DNA of 64,000 nucleotides from positions 186,001 to 250,000 of the forward strand of contig NZ_VHIZ01000052.1 of NCBI RefSeq assembly GCF_006494375.1, given 5' to 3'. The first letter of the stretch is position 1, and every line of letters starts with the position of its first letter. Positions 35,056-43,032 of this stretch are shown piece by piece. The notes beneath the pieces were generated by a model. That model saw nothing but the letters and a program-made list of their open reading frames with translations, ran no database searches and was not told the DNA's origin. The position numbers and the translations under genes were made by a program. This DNA is from Pantoea anthophila (GTDB lineage: Bacteria; Pseudomonadota; Gammaproteobacteria; Enterobacterales; Enterobacteriaceae).

Positions 35056-35084
35056 TTGACGCTGCCGGGCCGCTTTGGTTTAAT
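35056..35084 (+). promoter_or_regulatory. Promoter of tRNA-Phe
   Basis: TTGACG and TTTAAT are separated by 17 nt, followed by a GC-rich discriminator (GCGCCCC), as expected for a stringently controlled stable-RNA promoter. The -10 lies 10 nt upstream of the mature tRNA. Confidence 0.75.
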
Positions 35085-35094
35085 GCGCCCCGTT

Positions 35095-35170
35095 GCCCGA
35101 ATAGCTCAGTCGGTAGAGCAGGGGATTGAAAATCCCCGTGTCCCTGGTTCGATTCCGGGTTCGGGCACCA
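35095..35170 (+). tRNA. tRNA-Phe (GAA)
   Basis: 76-nt cloverleaf with encoded CCA end. Acceptor GCCCGAA pairs with TTCGGGC, the D-arm is AGCTCAGTCGGTAGAGC, the anticodon arm GGGGATTGAAAATCCCC has GAA at 35128-35130, and the T-arm carries GGTTCGATTCC. It differs from E. coli tRNA-Phe at only a few paired positions. Promoter and terminator are both present. No integrase or attachment-site duplication was seen at its 3' end. Confidence 0.98.
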
Positions 35171-35180
35171 TATTTAAAGA

Positions 35181-35201
35181 ACCCGCCTCTGGCGGGTTTT
35201 T
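35181..35201 (+). terminator. Terminator of tRNA-Phe
   Basis: ACCCGCC-TCT-GGCGGGT followed by TTTT, 10 nt after the CCA end. Confidence 0.88.
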
Positions 35202-35457
35202 GCTTTTTAGCGCCACATCCCACCTCATAACCCGCCACTGATTTGCCCGCGTTCCCTCACTCATCCGGTCACCCGCCAGAAAGATTTCACGGCGAAATCA
35301 ATTTACCGTCTCGCCTCTGTGCTGTGTTGCCAGACTGCCACCGCCTGATATGCTGCTCAGCCTGCAATTGGCCGCGACTAATCGTGTTTTATACGCCTCT
35401 CTTTACAGAATCACTCTGACAGGCACAATACCCCTTTCTCAATCCTGTCTTACGGTC

Positions 35458-36423
35458 ATGTCAGAAGAAGCGCTGCGTCTGCAGATACAGAACCTGAAAA
35501 AGCATAATGCGCGGCTGAAGCGTATAGCGCATGACGCCCGGACAAAACTCAATGCGGCGCTGGATGGCACCGGGCTGTTTCTGTGGCAACTGGACATTCC
35601 CAGCGGCAAGCTGGTGATCTTCAACCGGCGCTGGGGGGCCATGCTGGGCTTCCAGCCGAAAGAGACTGACGCCACGTTTGAATCCTGGAAAGAGAGCCTG
35701 CATCCCGATGATGCAGACGAGGTTTTGCGCGCGTTTTACGACCACATTACCGGGAAAGCGCCCTACTACGAGGCCCTGCATCGTATGATCGCCAAAAACG
35801 GCAGCATCGCCTGGGTGCTGGATCGTGGCCGGGTCAGCGAGTGGAATGAAGCGGGGCAGCCGGTCAAAGTAATCGGCACGCATATCGACATGACCAAAGA
35901 GAAGCAATATGAAGAGCAGCTCGCGCTGCTGGCGCTGCACGATCCTCTGACATTACTCAATAATCGTCATGCACTGCAAAGCGCCTTCTGCGAACTCAAA
36001 GCGCAGGGGCCGCTCTGTGTCGTCTTTATCGACCTGGATAACTTCAAGCACGTCAATGATACGCTGGGTCACCGCAGCGGTGACGAAGTACTCATTGAGC
36101 TGAGTCAGCGGCTGACGCAAAGCGTCCCGGAAGCGGTCATCACCGGCCGGCTCGGTGGGGATGAGTTTGTCCTGTTGCTGCCCTTTGCCATCATTCATCC
36201 GCAGGTCAGAGCGCTGGCCCATGCCTGCCTGGATGCCGTTCTGACGCCGTTTGAGATGGCAAACGGACACGCCATGATCGGGGCTTCTGTGGGCGTATCT
36301 CAGGTGCAGGCCAGCGATGATTTCGACACCGCGCTGGCGCGCGCGGATGAAGCGATGTACCGCATCAAGAAAAACGGCAAACGCGGTGTGGCTTTTGATC
36401 CTGACATTACCCGATTACTGTGA
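35458..36423 (+). CDS. PAS-GGDEF diguanylate cyclase
   Basis: 321-aa soluble protein that should make c-di-GMP. A short coiled N-terminus (LRLQIQNLKKHNARLKRI) leads into a PAS_3-type fold (~30-150: GTGLFLWQLDIPSGKLVIFN, WGAMLGF, HPDDADEV, TKEKQYEEQ) and a GGDEF domain with GGDEF at 233-237 and FIDLDNFKHVNDTLGH. No RxxD inhibitory site is present and there is no EAL domain. ATG 35458 is preferred because upstream residues do not resemble any domain, although neither this start nor 35350 has a good ribosome binding site. Unlike the other c-di-GMP genes here it has no GCCGATAA upstream. Confidence 0.88.
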   Translation: MSEEALRLQIQNLKKHNARLKRIAHDARTKLNAALDGTGLFLWQLDIPSGKLVIFNRRWGAMLGFQPKETDATFESWKESLHPDDADEVLRAFYDHITGKAPYYEALHRMIAKNGSIAWVLDRGRVSEWNEAGQPVKVIGTHIDMTKEKQYEEQLALLALHDPLTLLNNRHALQSAFCELKAQGPLCVVFIDLDNFKHVNDTLGHRSGDEVLIELSQRLTQSVPEAVITGRLGGDEFVLLLPFAIIHPQVRALAHACLDAVLTPFEMANGHAMIGASVGVSQVQASDDFDTALARADEAMYRIKKNGKRGVAFDPDITRLL

Positions 36424-36689
36424 CCTGATATACCCGGCTGTGCGCGCTCTCCATCAGGCGTAACGGCACACCCCACCCGATCTTCTCTTTTACACTTCAT
36501 CACACTCCTGCCTGTGTCGCAGAGCGGCAGGGTTGATGCCAGCCTCCGCATAAAACACTTTTTAGTACTATTCCGAAAGCCTCACCTTCACTGTCCACAT
36601 GCTTAAATTATACCGCTTCGCTTAGTCATTAATTTCAGGGCCGGAAATGGCCTATGATTTTAATTAAAATTCTCGTTAAACCATGATAA

Positions 36690-36716
36690 TTGATCATTTA
36701 TTGATCAAATTCACCA
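36690..36716. repeat. TTGATCA palindrome, copy 1
   Basis: TTGATCA-TTTAT-TGATCAA is a perfect inverted repeat followed by ATTCACCA. A second version, TTGATCG-TTTGT-TGATCAT followed by CTTCACCA, lies at 36811-36837. The two 27-bp units differ at 4 positions only. Confidence 0.65.
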
Positions 36717-36810
36717 TTTTAAACCTGATGCTCATAATGCCGTGCGCTTCGCTTAATTCTGATCCTGAAAAGACGCGGCCTGGATTTATTTCGCGCTTCG
36801 CTTAGGGAAA

Positions 36811-36837
36811 TTGATCGTTTGTTGATCATCTTCACCA
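36811..36837. repeat. TTGATCA palindrome, copy 2
   Basis: Near-copy of the element at 36690, 121 bp downstream. The outer base of each right-hand arm has drifted, so the symmetry is one base pair less perfect. Both sit between copies of the CGCTTCGCTTA 11-mer. Confidence 0.62.
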
Positions 36838-37165
36838 CCTGATATTGAAGAAGTTATGTTGCAGCCGCTTCGCTTACGATTTTTTCAATTGGACATTTTT
36901 CGAAAAAGATCGATTAATAGGGCGCGGCGAATTTGGTTATAAAGTTTTGACACGCCGTTGCGCTTTTTTGAATAGGAAAAGGCGATAGTTGAAATGCGTT
37001 ATCAATCCGGATGAGGGCAGAGCCACCAATAAACCAGAGCGATGACGGATTTTTATTTGGCTCGCTTGATCGGTCCGATTTTCTGTCTACATTTAGATTG
37101 CTGAATCGGCCTGATGAAGCATTAACTGTGCAAATTCTGATTTTTAATTCAAAGAGGAACACAGA

Positions 37166-37330
37166 ATGACTCAATATCGTGGTGGGGCCGGAAACTTTGC
37201 GGCTGACAAAGAGCGTGCGGCTGAAGCCGGGCGCAAAGGCGGCCAGAAAAGCGGCGGGAACTTTAAGAATGACCCCGAGCGGGCTATTGAGGCAGGGCGC
37301 AAAGGAGGTAAGGTCAGTCGCCGCAGCTAA
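37166..37330 (+). CDS. yciG: KGG-repeat stress protein YciG (Con-10 family)
   Basis: 54-aa very hydrophilic protein with two KGG modules: RGGAGNFAADKERAAEAGRK and GGNFKNDPERAIEAGRKGGK. It matches E. coli YciG/YmdF, general stress proteins related to fungal con-10 and Bacillus GsiB; YciG affects motility in E. coli. GAGGAAC precedes the ATG. It heads the yciG-yciF-yciE set, though 503 nt and a terminator separate it from yciF. Confidence 0.92.
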   Translation: MTQYRGGAGNFAADKERAAEAGRKGGQKSGGNFKNDPERAIEAGRKGGKVSRRS

Positions 37331-37465
37331 ACCCTTAAGCGCTGTCATCACAGCAGGTTAACAGGTTAAGCGGGCCACAGAGATTCTCTTTAATTTTCCT
37401 TAAAGATAATTACCCCCTGAATTATGTCGCTGCTTAATGACTGGCAGCAACAGATATCCTTAATT

Positions 37466-37497
37466 AAACCGGATGGGTTTACCTGTCCGGTTTTTTT
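37466..37497 (+). terminator. Terminator between yciG and yciF
   Basis: AAACCGGA pairs with TCCGGTTT across a 12-nt loop and continues into a run of T. It is 136 nt after the yciG stop, so the yciG mRNA would carry a long 3' UTR, or a small RNA ends here. The rest of 37331-37833 is AT-rich, with direct copies of GGAAAATGC near 37649 and 37683 and no gene. Confidence 0.75.
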
Positions 37498-37833
37498 ATT
37501 TCCGTTTCGTTAAAGCTATACGGTTTAATAAAAGTTTGTACAGATGAAGTTTTGCCTGGTGCATTTTTTATGCGCCGGATTCCGGAAATGTATACAGTGA
37601 TTTATAACCTTGTACAAATTCCGATGTCGCGAGCGAAGCCGTAACGTGGAAAATGCTTTTCAGCTAACATGCTGCTGCAAAAAGGAAAATGCATTTTACA
37701 TGCCACTTTTGTCTCAAATTCATACTACCGAAGCGTGCGATATTAAGAATCTCCACTAGACTTTCCATGTGTCAACGATATGACTGGCGTTGCGTTATTA
37801 CCGACGCAGCTTTTTAATCAATGAGGCTATCTT

Positions 37834-38316
37834 ATGACAGTGAAAACGTTAAACGATCTGTTCATCCATGACTTATCCGATGTATACAGCGCTGAGAAAC
37901 AGATAACCCGTGCATTGCCTAAAATGGCGCGTGCTGCCAGTGACGAAACGCTTGTTGCTGCGTTTAATCAACACCTGGAAGAGACCCGGGTGCAGATTGA
38001 ACGCCTCGACGAACTGGTAGAGGTAACACCTGAAGTTAAAATTAAACGTATGAAATGCCATGCGCTTGAAGGTCTGGTTGAGGAAGCGCAGGAGATCATC
38101 GACTCGGTCGAGAAGGGAGAAGTCCGCGATCAGGGGCTGATCGGGGCAGCGCAGAAAGTTGAGCACTATGAGATTGCGACTTACGGCACCCTGCATGCGC
38201 TGGCGTTAAAGCTGGGCTACACCAAAGCCGCCGAGCTGCTGGAAGCGACACTGAATGAAGAAAAACAAACGGATGAAAAGCTGACCTCGGTCGCTGAGTC
38301 GATTACCGTCTCTTAA
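37834..38316 (+). CDS. yciF: Ferritin-like stress protein YciF (DUF892)
   Basis: 160-aa four-helix ferritin-like protein. The family phrases LNDLFIHDLSDVYSAEKQIT, HLEETRVQIERLDEL and GAAQKVEHYEIATYGTLHAL contain the di-iron-type glutamate and histidine ligands. E. coli YciF is the clear counterpart. It is followed 10 nt later by yciE; in E. coli the set responds to osmotic and RcsB-BglJ signals. The exact role is unsettled. Confidence 0.93.
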   Translation: MTVKTLNDLFIHDLSDVYSAEKQITRALPKMARAASDETLVAAFNQHLEETRVQIERLDELVEVTPEVKIKRMKCHALEGLVEEAQEIIDSVEKGEVRDQGLIGAAQKVEHYEIATYGTLHALALKLGYTKAAELLEATLNEEKQTDEKLTSVAESITVS

Positions 38317-38326
38317 GGAGTGACAC

Positions 38327-38833
38327 ATGACTGCAATTGAGCATTATCATGACTGGCTGCGCGATGCGCATGCCATGGAAAAACAAGCGGAAAGCATGCT
38401 GAGCAAAATGTCGGGCCGTCTTGAACATTATCCGGCGCTGGAACAGCGCCTGGCCCAGCATCTGGACGAGACAAAACATCAGCTGACATTGCTGGAACAG
38501 CTGCTCGACAGCCACGGTATCGATCATTCCGTGATGAAAGATGCGATGGGCAAAATGGCCGCCACCGGCCAGGCCGTGGGCGGCATGTTCAACTCTGATG
38601 AAGTGGTGAAAGGCGCCATCAGCGGCTATGTGTTTGAGAATGCCGAGATCGCCAGCTACACCAGCCTGATTGCGGCGGCAGAACAGGTAGGGGATACCCA
38701 GGGTGTACGGATCCTTAGCGAAATCCGTGACCAGGAAGTGGCAATGGCGGAGTGGCTATTGCAGCATCTGCCTGAAGTGACGCAGCAGTTCCTGCAGCGG
38801 GCGTCACAGCCAGGCACGGAAGCGAAGAAATAG
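38327..38833 (+). CDS. yciE: Ferritin-like stress protein YciE (DUF892)
   Basis: 168-aa ferritin-like protein, same length as E. coli YciE and beginning with IEHYHDWLRDAHAMEKQAES. Further conserved parts are HLDETKHQLTLLEQLLD and SGYVFENAEIASYTSLIAAA. It has the ribosome binding site AAGGAG and is the last gene before a strong bidirectional terminator. It probably partners YciF. Confidence 0.93.
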   Translation: MTAIEHYHDWLRDAHAMEKQAESMLSKMSGRLEHYPALEQRLAQHLDETKHQLTLLEQLLDSHGIDHSVMKDAMGKMAATGQAVGGMFNSDEVVKGAISGYVFENAEIASYTSLIAAAEQVGDTQGVRILSEIRDQEVAMAEWLLQHLPEVTQQFLQRASQPGTEAKK

Positions 38834-38850
38834 CGCAGAACAGTCTGCAT

Positions 38851-38878
38851 AAAAAAGCCGGGATGCCCCGGCTTTTTT
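38851..38878. terminator. Bidirectional terminator between yciE and treF
   Basis: AAAAAAGCCGGG and CCCGGCTTTTTT form a 12-bp stem with a 4-nt loop; T-runs flank it on both strands. It serves yciE (+) and treF (-). Confidence 0.92.
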
Positions 38879-38899
38879 GCGTCAATGCTGTTCTGTGTG

Positions 38900-40579
38900 T
38901 CAGTCTGCCATCAGATGACCATACATCGTCATCAACTTGCGGGTTACCCCGTTGGTCCAGCCAAAGCCATCCTGTAGCGGATATTCACCGCCACCACCCG
39001 GACGGGCGCGATCGCCGCTGATGTCATATTTCTCGACCAGCTTATGGTGCAGCTGATAAAAGTTGTTGACCGTGTTGAGCCAGTTAACCGCCACTTCACT
39101 CGCCAGCGTCTCTTCGCCATAGTTATTCAGGCCAACCACGGCCATCCACTGCATCGGCGCCCAGCCGTTTGGACGGTCCCACTGCTCGCCGCTTTCAACC
39201 ATAGAAGTCAGCAGACCGCCGTTGCTCAGCAGCAGATGGCGCAGCGAGATCGCCTGCAGATGTGCCTGATGCGGTGTAGCCAGCCCGACAAACAGCGGCA
39301 CGACTGACGCCACCGTAAAGGCCCCAAAACGCTCACGCCGCCAGTCATAGTCGCGGAAAACGCCTGCGGTGCTGTCCCACAGGTAGCGGGTGATGGCGCG
39401 TTTACGCGCTTCCGCTTTTTTCTGCCACGCCAGCGCCGTCAGCTCTTCGCCTTTGGCATGCGAAAGCGTGGCAATCATCAGTTCCAGCTTGTAGAGAAAC
39501 GCGTTGAGATCGATCGGGATGAACTGCGTTGTCCGGATGCTCGACAGCCGTTTCGGGTTACGCAGCCAGCGCGAGGAGTAATCCCAGCCCGATTCCGCCC
39601 CGGCGCGCAGGTCGCGATAGACCTCGCTGGCCGGACGTTTAGATTCACGCGCGGTTTCCACATCTTCGCTCCAGGATTCATCACGCGGCGTATCGCGGTC
39701 ATCCCAGTAGCGGTTGAGCAGTGAGCCGTTTGGCATGCGCACCACATGACGATAGGCCTGGTTCGGCATCAGTGAACCGGCGCCGTCCATCCAGAACTGA
39801 TACTCCTTCATCAGCTGTTCCTGATAGCGTTTGGCACCGCGCACGCCATCTTCTTCAAACAGCTCGACCATCAGGGCAAATACCGGCGGCTGAGAGCGGC
39901 TCAGGTAATAGGTGCGGTTGCCGTTAGGCACATGACCGTAGTTATCGATCAGCCACGCAAAATTGTCCGCCATATGACGCAGCAGGTCGTCGCGACCCGA
40001 TTCTGCCAGGCCGAGCATCGTAAAGTAGGAGTCCCAGTAGTAGGTTTCACCAAAGCGTCCGCCGGGGACCACGTAGGGTTTAGGCAGCGGTAACAGTGAT
40101 GAGTGCGGCATATGCTGCTGCGGCATTTTGGTCAGAACCGGCCACAGGTCATCGATATGCTCGTTGAGCGTTTTATCCGGGTTGGAGACATAGAAGCTTT
40201 CATTTACGCCAGGCAGATAAAAGTGATCGGCGACAAAACGCGACAGGTCGAAGTCACTGCTGCGTTTCTGCCGACGATAGCGCATCAGCACATCCAGCGG
40301 ATCGTACTTTGGCGAACAGTCGGGGAAGGTTTTGCTGTCCTCGAAAATTCGCGACATCTGGACATGTTCAAACAGTTCCAGATAACGATCGGCAGGCGTC
40401 AGCGCATCCGGCGCCGGCAGGCCTTCGATCAGCTCCGGTTCCGGTTCAGAATCCTGCATGCGATCCAGTTTCAGTTCATGGGGATCGTATTGATACTCAA
40501 CTTCCGCCCCGGCACGAACCTCTTCAAGTGCATTTTGTTGCTGGCGATAAGTATTAATAGCGGCCTCCTGAGCGGTCAT
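38900..40579 (-). CDS. treF: Cytoplasmic trehalase
   Basis: 559-aa GH37 enzyme that hydrolyses trehalose to two glucose molecules. Both signatures are present, [15 protein letters not shown] and [10 protein letters not shown], as are [14 protein letters not shown] with the catalytic aspartate and the glycine-rich [17 protein letters not shown]. No signal peptide exists, so it is the cytoplasmic TreF type (E. coli 549 aa), not periplasmic TreA. The ATG at 40579 lacks a ribosome binding site, while a perfect AGGAGG lies inside the frame 9-14 nt after it, with ATT 5 nt further; the true start is open. In E. coli treF is sigma-S dependent and osmotically induced, fitting the yciGFE neighbourhood. 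Confidence 0.95.
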   Translation of the reverse strand: MTAQEAAINTYRQQQNALEEVRAGAEVEYQYDPHELKLDRMQDSEPEPELIEGLPAPDALTPADRYLELFEHVQMSRIFEDSKTFPDCSPKYDPLDVLMRYRRQKRSSDFDLSRFVADHFYLPGVNESFYVSNPDKTLNEHIDDLWPVLTKMPQQHMPHSSLLPLPKPYVVPGGRFGETYYWDSYFTMLGLAESGRDDLLRHMADNFAWLIDNYGHVPNGNRTYYLSRSQPPVFALMVELFEEDGVRGAKRYQEQLMKEYQFWMDGAGSLMPNQAYRHVVRMPNGSLLNRYWDDRDTPRDESWSEDVETARESKRPASEVYRDLRAGAESGWDYSSRWLRNPKRLSSIRTTQFIPIDLNAFLYKLELMIATLSHAKGEELTALAWQKKAEARKRAITRYLWDSTAGVFRDYDWRRERFGAFTVASVVPLFVGLATPHQAHLQAISLRHLLLSNGGLLTSMVESGEQWDRPNGWAPMQWMAVVGLNNYGEETLASEVAVNWLNTVNNFYQLHHKLVEKYDISGDRARPGGGGEYPLQDGFGWTNGVTRKLMTMYGHLMAD

Positions 40580-40868
40580 GGTTGCACAAAGGACAAATTA
40601 TAGACCTCTCAATCTGCGGAACAACAATGCAGATTGCCTATGAACGTAATAAAAATTGTCTATTAATTGAGGTTTTTGAATAAATTCCAGACAATTCAAC
40701 CAAATATGCTGCTGTTCACAAAAAACGCATTTCAGATGAATCTCTTAGGTAACTAAAGAAAAAAATTTAAGCTGAAGAAAACAGGCGTCTGTTTACATTT
40801 TGTAAAGAAACCAGAGGCCCTGGCAGGGTGCAAAAAGTGGCATACCCAACGGAAGGAGGACGGAAACG
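40580..40868. other. AT-rich spacer upstream of treF
   Basis: No gene is visible. It must contain the treF promoter. A small palindrome TTTACA-TTT-TGTAAA lies at 40792-40806. Several T-rich and A-rich tracts are present without a clear -10/-35 pair. Confidence 0.45.
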
Positions 40869-40902
40869 GGCAGGGAGCGGAGCAGGCTGTCCGCTCCCTG
40901 CC
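40869..40902 (-). terminator. Hairpin after qorB
   Basis: GGCAGGGAGCGG and CCGCTCCCTGCC make a perfect 12-bp stem with a 10-nt loop, 8 nt beyond the qorB stop on the minus strand. The downstream T-run is short (CGTTTCC). Confidence 0.65.
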
Positions 40903-40909
40903 ATCCACA

Positions 40910-41767
40910 TTACTGTTTCGCCAGCGTCGCGGCAATCACCGCCTGCCAGGTGGTCGTCGGGCGACCGATTAGCTGACTCAGCTGACGGGAATCATCAAAC
41001 AGGCCGCCTTTCTCTGCGCCGGCGTCGGAATCCGCCAGCATCTCCGCCAGGCCGTCTGGCAGACCGGCATTTTTCAGCGCTGCGGCGAAGTCACTCTGTG
41101 AGAGATTAACGTAATCGACCTTCTCGCCGCTCTGGGCGGCAATCTCCGCAGCAAACTGCGCCAGGGTGTAGCTCTCATCACCGGCCAGTTCGTAAACCTT
41201 ACCGGCCTGATCGTCACGGATCATGACTTCTGCCGCCGCTTCCGCATAATCCTGACGGGCTGCCGAGGCGATACGGCCTTCGCCTGCCGCACCGATAAAA
41301 GCGTGGTGCGCCAGTGACGGAGCAATGCTGGCTGCATAGTTCTCGCTGTACCAGCCGTTGCGCAGCAGCGCAAAGGGGATGCCAGAGGCCTGCAGCAGTG
41401 CCTCGGTCGCGCGGTGCTCAACCGATAACCCCAGCGGTGAGCTGTCGGCATGCAACAGACTGGTGTAAGCGATAAAACCCACACCCGCCGCCTGCGCCGC
41501 CTCAATAACGGCTTTGTGCTGCGCTTCACGCTGGCCCACTTCACTGCCGGAGATCAGCAGCAGCTTATCCACGCCCGAAAATGCAGCCCTGAGGGTCTCT
41601 GGCTTACTGTAGTCAGCCTCACGGACAGTGACACCCTGCGCCGCAAGATCCGCCGCTCTGGCGGGCGTACGCACCGCAGCGATGATCTCTCCCGCCGGGA
41701 CTTTTTTCAGTAAGGCATCGATCACGAACCGGCCCAGCTGGCCGGTAGCTCCTGTTACGGCAATCAT
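40910..41767 (-). CDS. qorB: NAD(P)H:quinone oxidoreductase QorB
   Basis: 285-aa NmrA-type short-chain reductase. The Rossmann motif is MIAVTGATGQLGRFVIDALL; other parts shared with E. coli QorB (YtfG, 286 aa) are LLLISGSEVGQREAQH, FIAYTSLLHADSSPLGL, LLRNGWYSENY and EMLADSDAGAEKGGLFDDS. It reduces quinones with NADPH. It is divergent from the HxlR regulator gene qorR, with a palindromic candidate operator between them. Confidence 0.94.
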   Translation of the reverse strand: MIAVTGATGQLGRFVIDALLKKVPAGEIIAAVRTPARAADLAAQGVTVREADYSKPETLRAAFSGVDKLLLISGSEVGQREAQHKAVIEAAQAAGVGFIAYTSLLHADSSPLGLSVEHRATEALLQASGIPFALLRNGWYSENYAASIAPSLAHHAFIGAAGEGRIASAARQDYAEAAAEVMIRDDQAGKVYELAGDESYTLAQFAAEIAAQSGEKVDYVNLSQSDFAAALKNAGLPDGLAEMLADSDAGAEKGGLFDDSRQLSQLIGRPTTTWQAVIAATLAKQ

Positions 41768-41823
41768 GTTTTCTCTCCTGTGACGGTTGGTGAAAATCAG
41801 ACTACGGGATAGACTAATTTTTA

Positions 41824-41835
41824 GTAAGTACTTAC
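41824..41835. promoter_or_regulatory. Candidate QorR operator
   Basis: GTAAGTACTTAC is a perfect 12-bp palindrome in the 98-bp divergent spacer, 56 bp from the qorB start and 30 bp from the qorR start. HxlR-type dimers bind such short palindromes. It would allow one site to control both genes. Confidence 0.5.
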
Positions 41836-41865
41836 AGAATTGTTAGTTTGAACGGAGCGGAGTAA

Positions 41866-42246
41866 ATGTCTGAAAAACTGAGTGAAAGATTTAGCCGGGG
41901 TGAGCTGCTTAACGTCAACTGCCCGTCCCGTGACGTGCTGAAGCGCGTGACCAGCCGCTGGAGTGTGCTGATCCTGTTAGCGCTGCAGGGTCAGACGCTG
42001 CGCTTCAGCGCGCTGCGCCGGACGGTGGGGGGCGTCAGTGAGCGGATGCTGGCGCAGAACCTGCGCTATCTGGAAGAGGATGGCTTCGTGCAGCGTATCG
42101 CCTATGACGTGGTGCCGCCGCATGTGGAATATTGCCTGACTCCGCTGGGTCGCGAAGTCGGTGAGCAGGTTGTCGGGCTGGCTGACTGGCTGGAGCTGAA
42201 CGTGAGCCGGATTCTGGCGCAGCGCGAAAAATCCGCCGCAGAGTAG
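41866..42246 (+). CDS. qorR: HxlR-family redox regulator QorR (YtfH)
   Basis: 126-aa winged-helix regulator of the HxlR family. CPSRDVLKRVTSRWSVLILL includes the single N-terminal cysteine (C20) conserved in thiol-sensing members such as YodB and YtfH; FSALRRTVGGVSERMLAQNL is the recognition helix region and VVPPHVEYCLTPLGREV the wing. A second cysteine lies in EYCLTP. It probably represses the divergent qorB until the cysteine reacts with a quinone or diamide-like electrophile. Length equals E. coli YtfH. Confidence 0.9.
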   Translation: MSEKLSERFSRGELLNVNCPSRDVLKRVTSRWSVLILLALQGQTLRFSALRRTVGGVSERMLAQNLRYLEEDGFVQRIAYDVVPPHVEYCLTPLGREVGEQVVGLADWLELNVSRILAQREKSAAE

Positions 42247-43032
42247 TTCCCCTCTGTTTTCCGGCCTCCGTCTCCACGCGACGACTCACTCTTCAGGCGC
42301 TCGCGCAGTTCTCCGGCTGCATCCGCTGTGACGGATTCTCTTCGGTGCCAAAACGGCAGAGCGCAACGGCGGCACAAATAACCCCAGCGGCCCGTTGCCG
42401 CTTATTAAACCGTTTTTTCTCGCGCGGGTCCGGAATAATCGTCGGCCTGCGTGTGACGTTTAATTCAGCTCTGCTTTTTGACTCATTTTATTAACATTTA
42501 CAGCTGCGCTTAAATCGCTTTCTTCCCGGTTTTTCTATGCGGTTTTAATGGCGGTATTAGCAGGGTTATGCGAAAAAGCAAACAAAGCGGCAGAGATAAA
42601 AGCTTGCGGTTTTAACCTGTTAAAAAACCAAGCGATTTAATTTTTCCTCTATCATTTTTGACCTTTACCTGAGTGGGGTTTATAACAAAATAGTGTCTGA
42701 AAACAGGCTGTTGAAGACCTTTTTCATGCAGGCCTGACTCAGACCAGTCTCTCTTTTTACGGGTGGTGTTACTGTAACATTAGCGACACATAAGTGCGCT
42801 TAAATTAACCTTTAAGCCTTATTTTTAAATAAGTAATTCCTGCTAAAAACAATGATCAGAATCAACAAATACTGTTATAGTTTTCATTCATCCCACTGTT
42901 TCTGTTTCCGCGTCGCAAATAGTTTTAAATTTGCGGCGGGAATTTCAATAAGCGCAGAGAAACCCGCGCATCAGGCTTAAGTTGTTAATTATAAGTAAAT
43001 ACATGGTGTTCTATGTGGCAAAGAGGTAAGCA
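42247..43032. other. Long leader region of cioABC
   Basis: 786 bp without a credible gene. The half near qorR is GC-rich; the half near cioA is AT-rich. It contains a FNR-box-like site, an extended -10 and a hairpin CGCAAAT/ATTTGCG (42914-42935) in the likely 5' UTR, which would be ~145 nt long. Confidence 0.5.
42852..42881 (+). promoter_or_regulatory. FNR-like site and extended -10 of cio operon
   Basis: ATGAT-CAGA-ATCAA (42852-42865) matches the FNR consensus at 9 of 10 positions. TGT-TATAGT (42873-42881) is an extended -10 element. With a start near 42888 the FNR site would be centred at about -30, overlapping the polymerase footprint, a position expected for anaerobic repression. Confidence 0.5.

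Larger units (their letters stand above)
36614..36876 (+). repeat. Four direct copies of CGCTTCGCTTA
   Basis: The 11-mer CGCTTCGCTTA occurs exactly at 36614-36624, 36745-36755, 36794-36804 and 36866-36876, all in the same orientation, spaced 131, 49 and 72 nt. Degenerate inverted copies (8 of 11) lie at 37630-37640 and 37725-37735 before yciF. Irregular spacing argues against a simple tandem duplication and for repeated binding sites or processing signals. Confidence 0.7.
36424..37165. other. AT-rich non-coding spacer with repeats before yciG
   Basis: About 740 bp without a credible gene. Its middle part (36600-36880) contains a four-fold exact 11-mer and two near-identical palindromes, annotated separately. 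A TTGACA at 36950 and stray AT-rich hexamers give no convincing promoter by eye. AAAGAGGAAC immediately before 37166 is the yciG ribosome binding site. Confidence 0.6.

Noticed and set aside
36940..36947. Perfect sigma-28 -35 box TAAAGTTT
   Set aside because: No GCCGATAA-like -10 follows at 11 nt; likely chance in AT-rich DNA.
35095..37165. Genomic island integrated at tRNA-Phe
   Set aside because: No integrase, no repeat of the tRNA 3' end was seen, and the following genes are ordinary signalling and stress genes.
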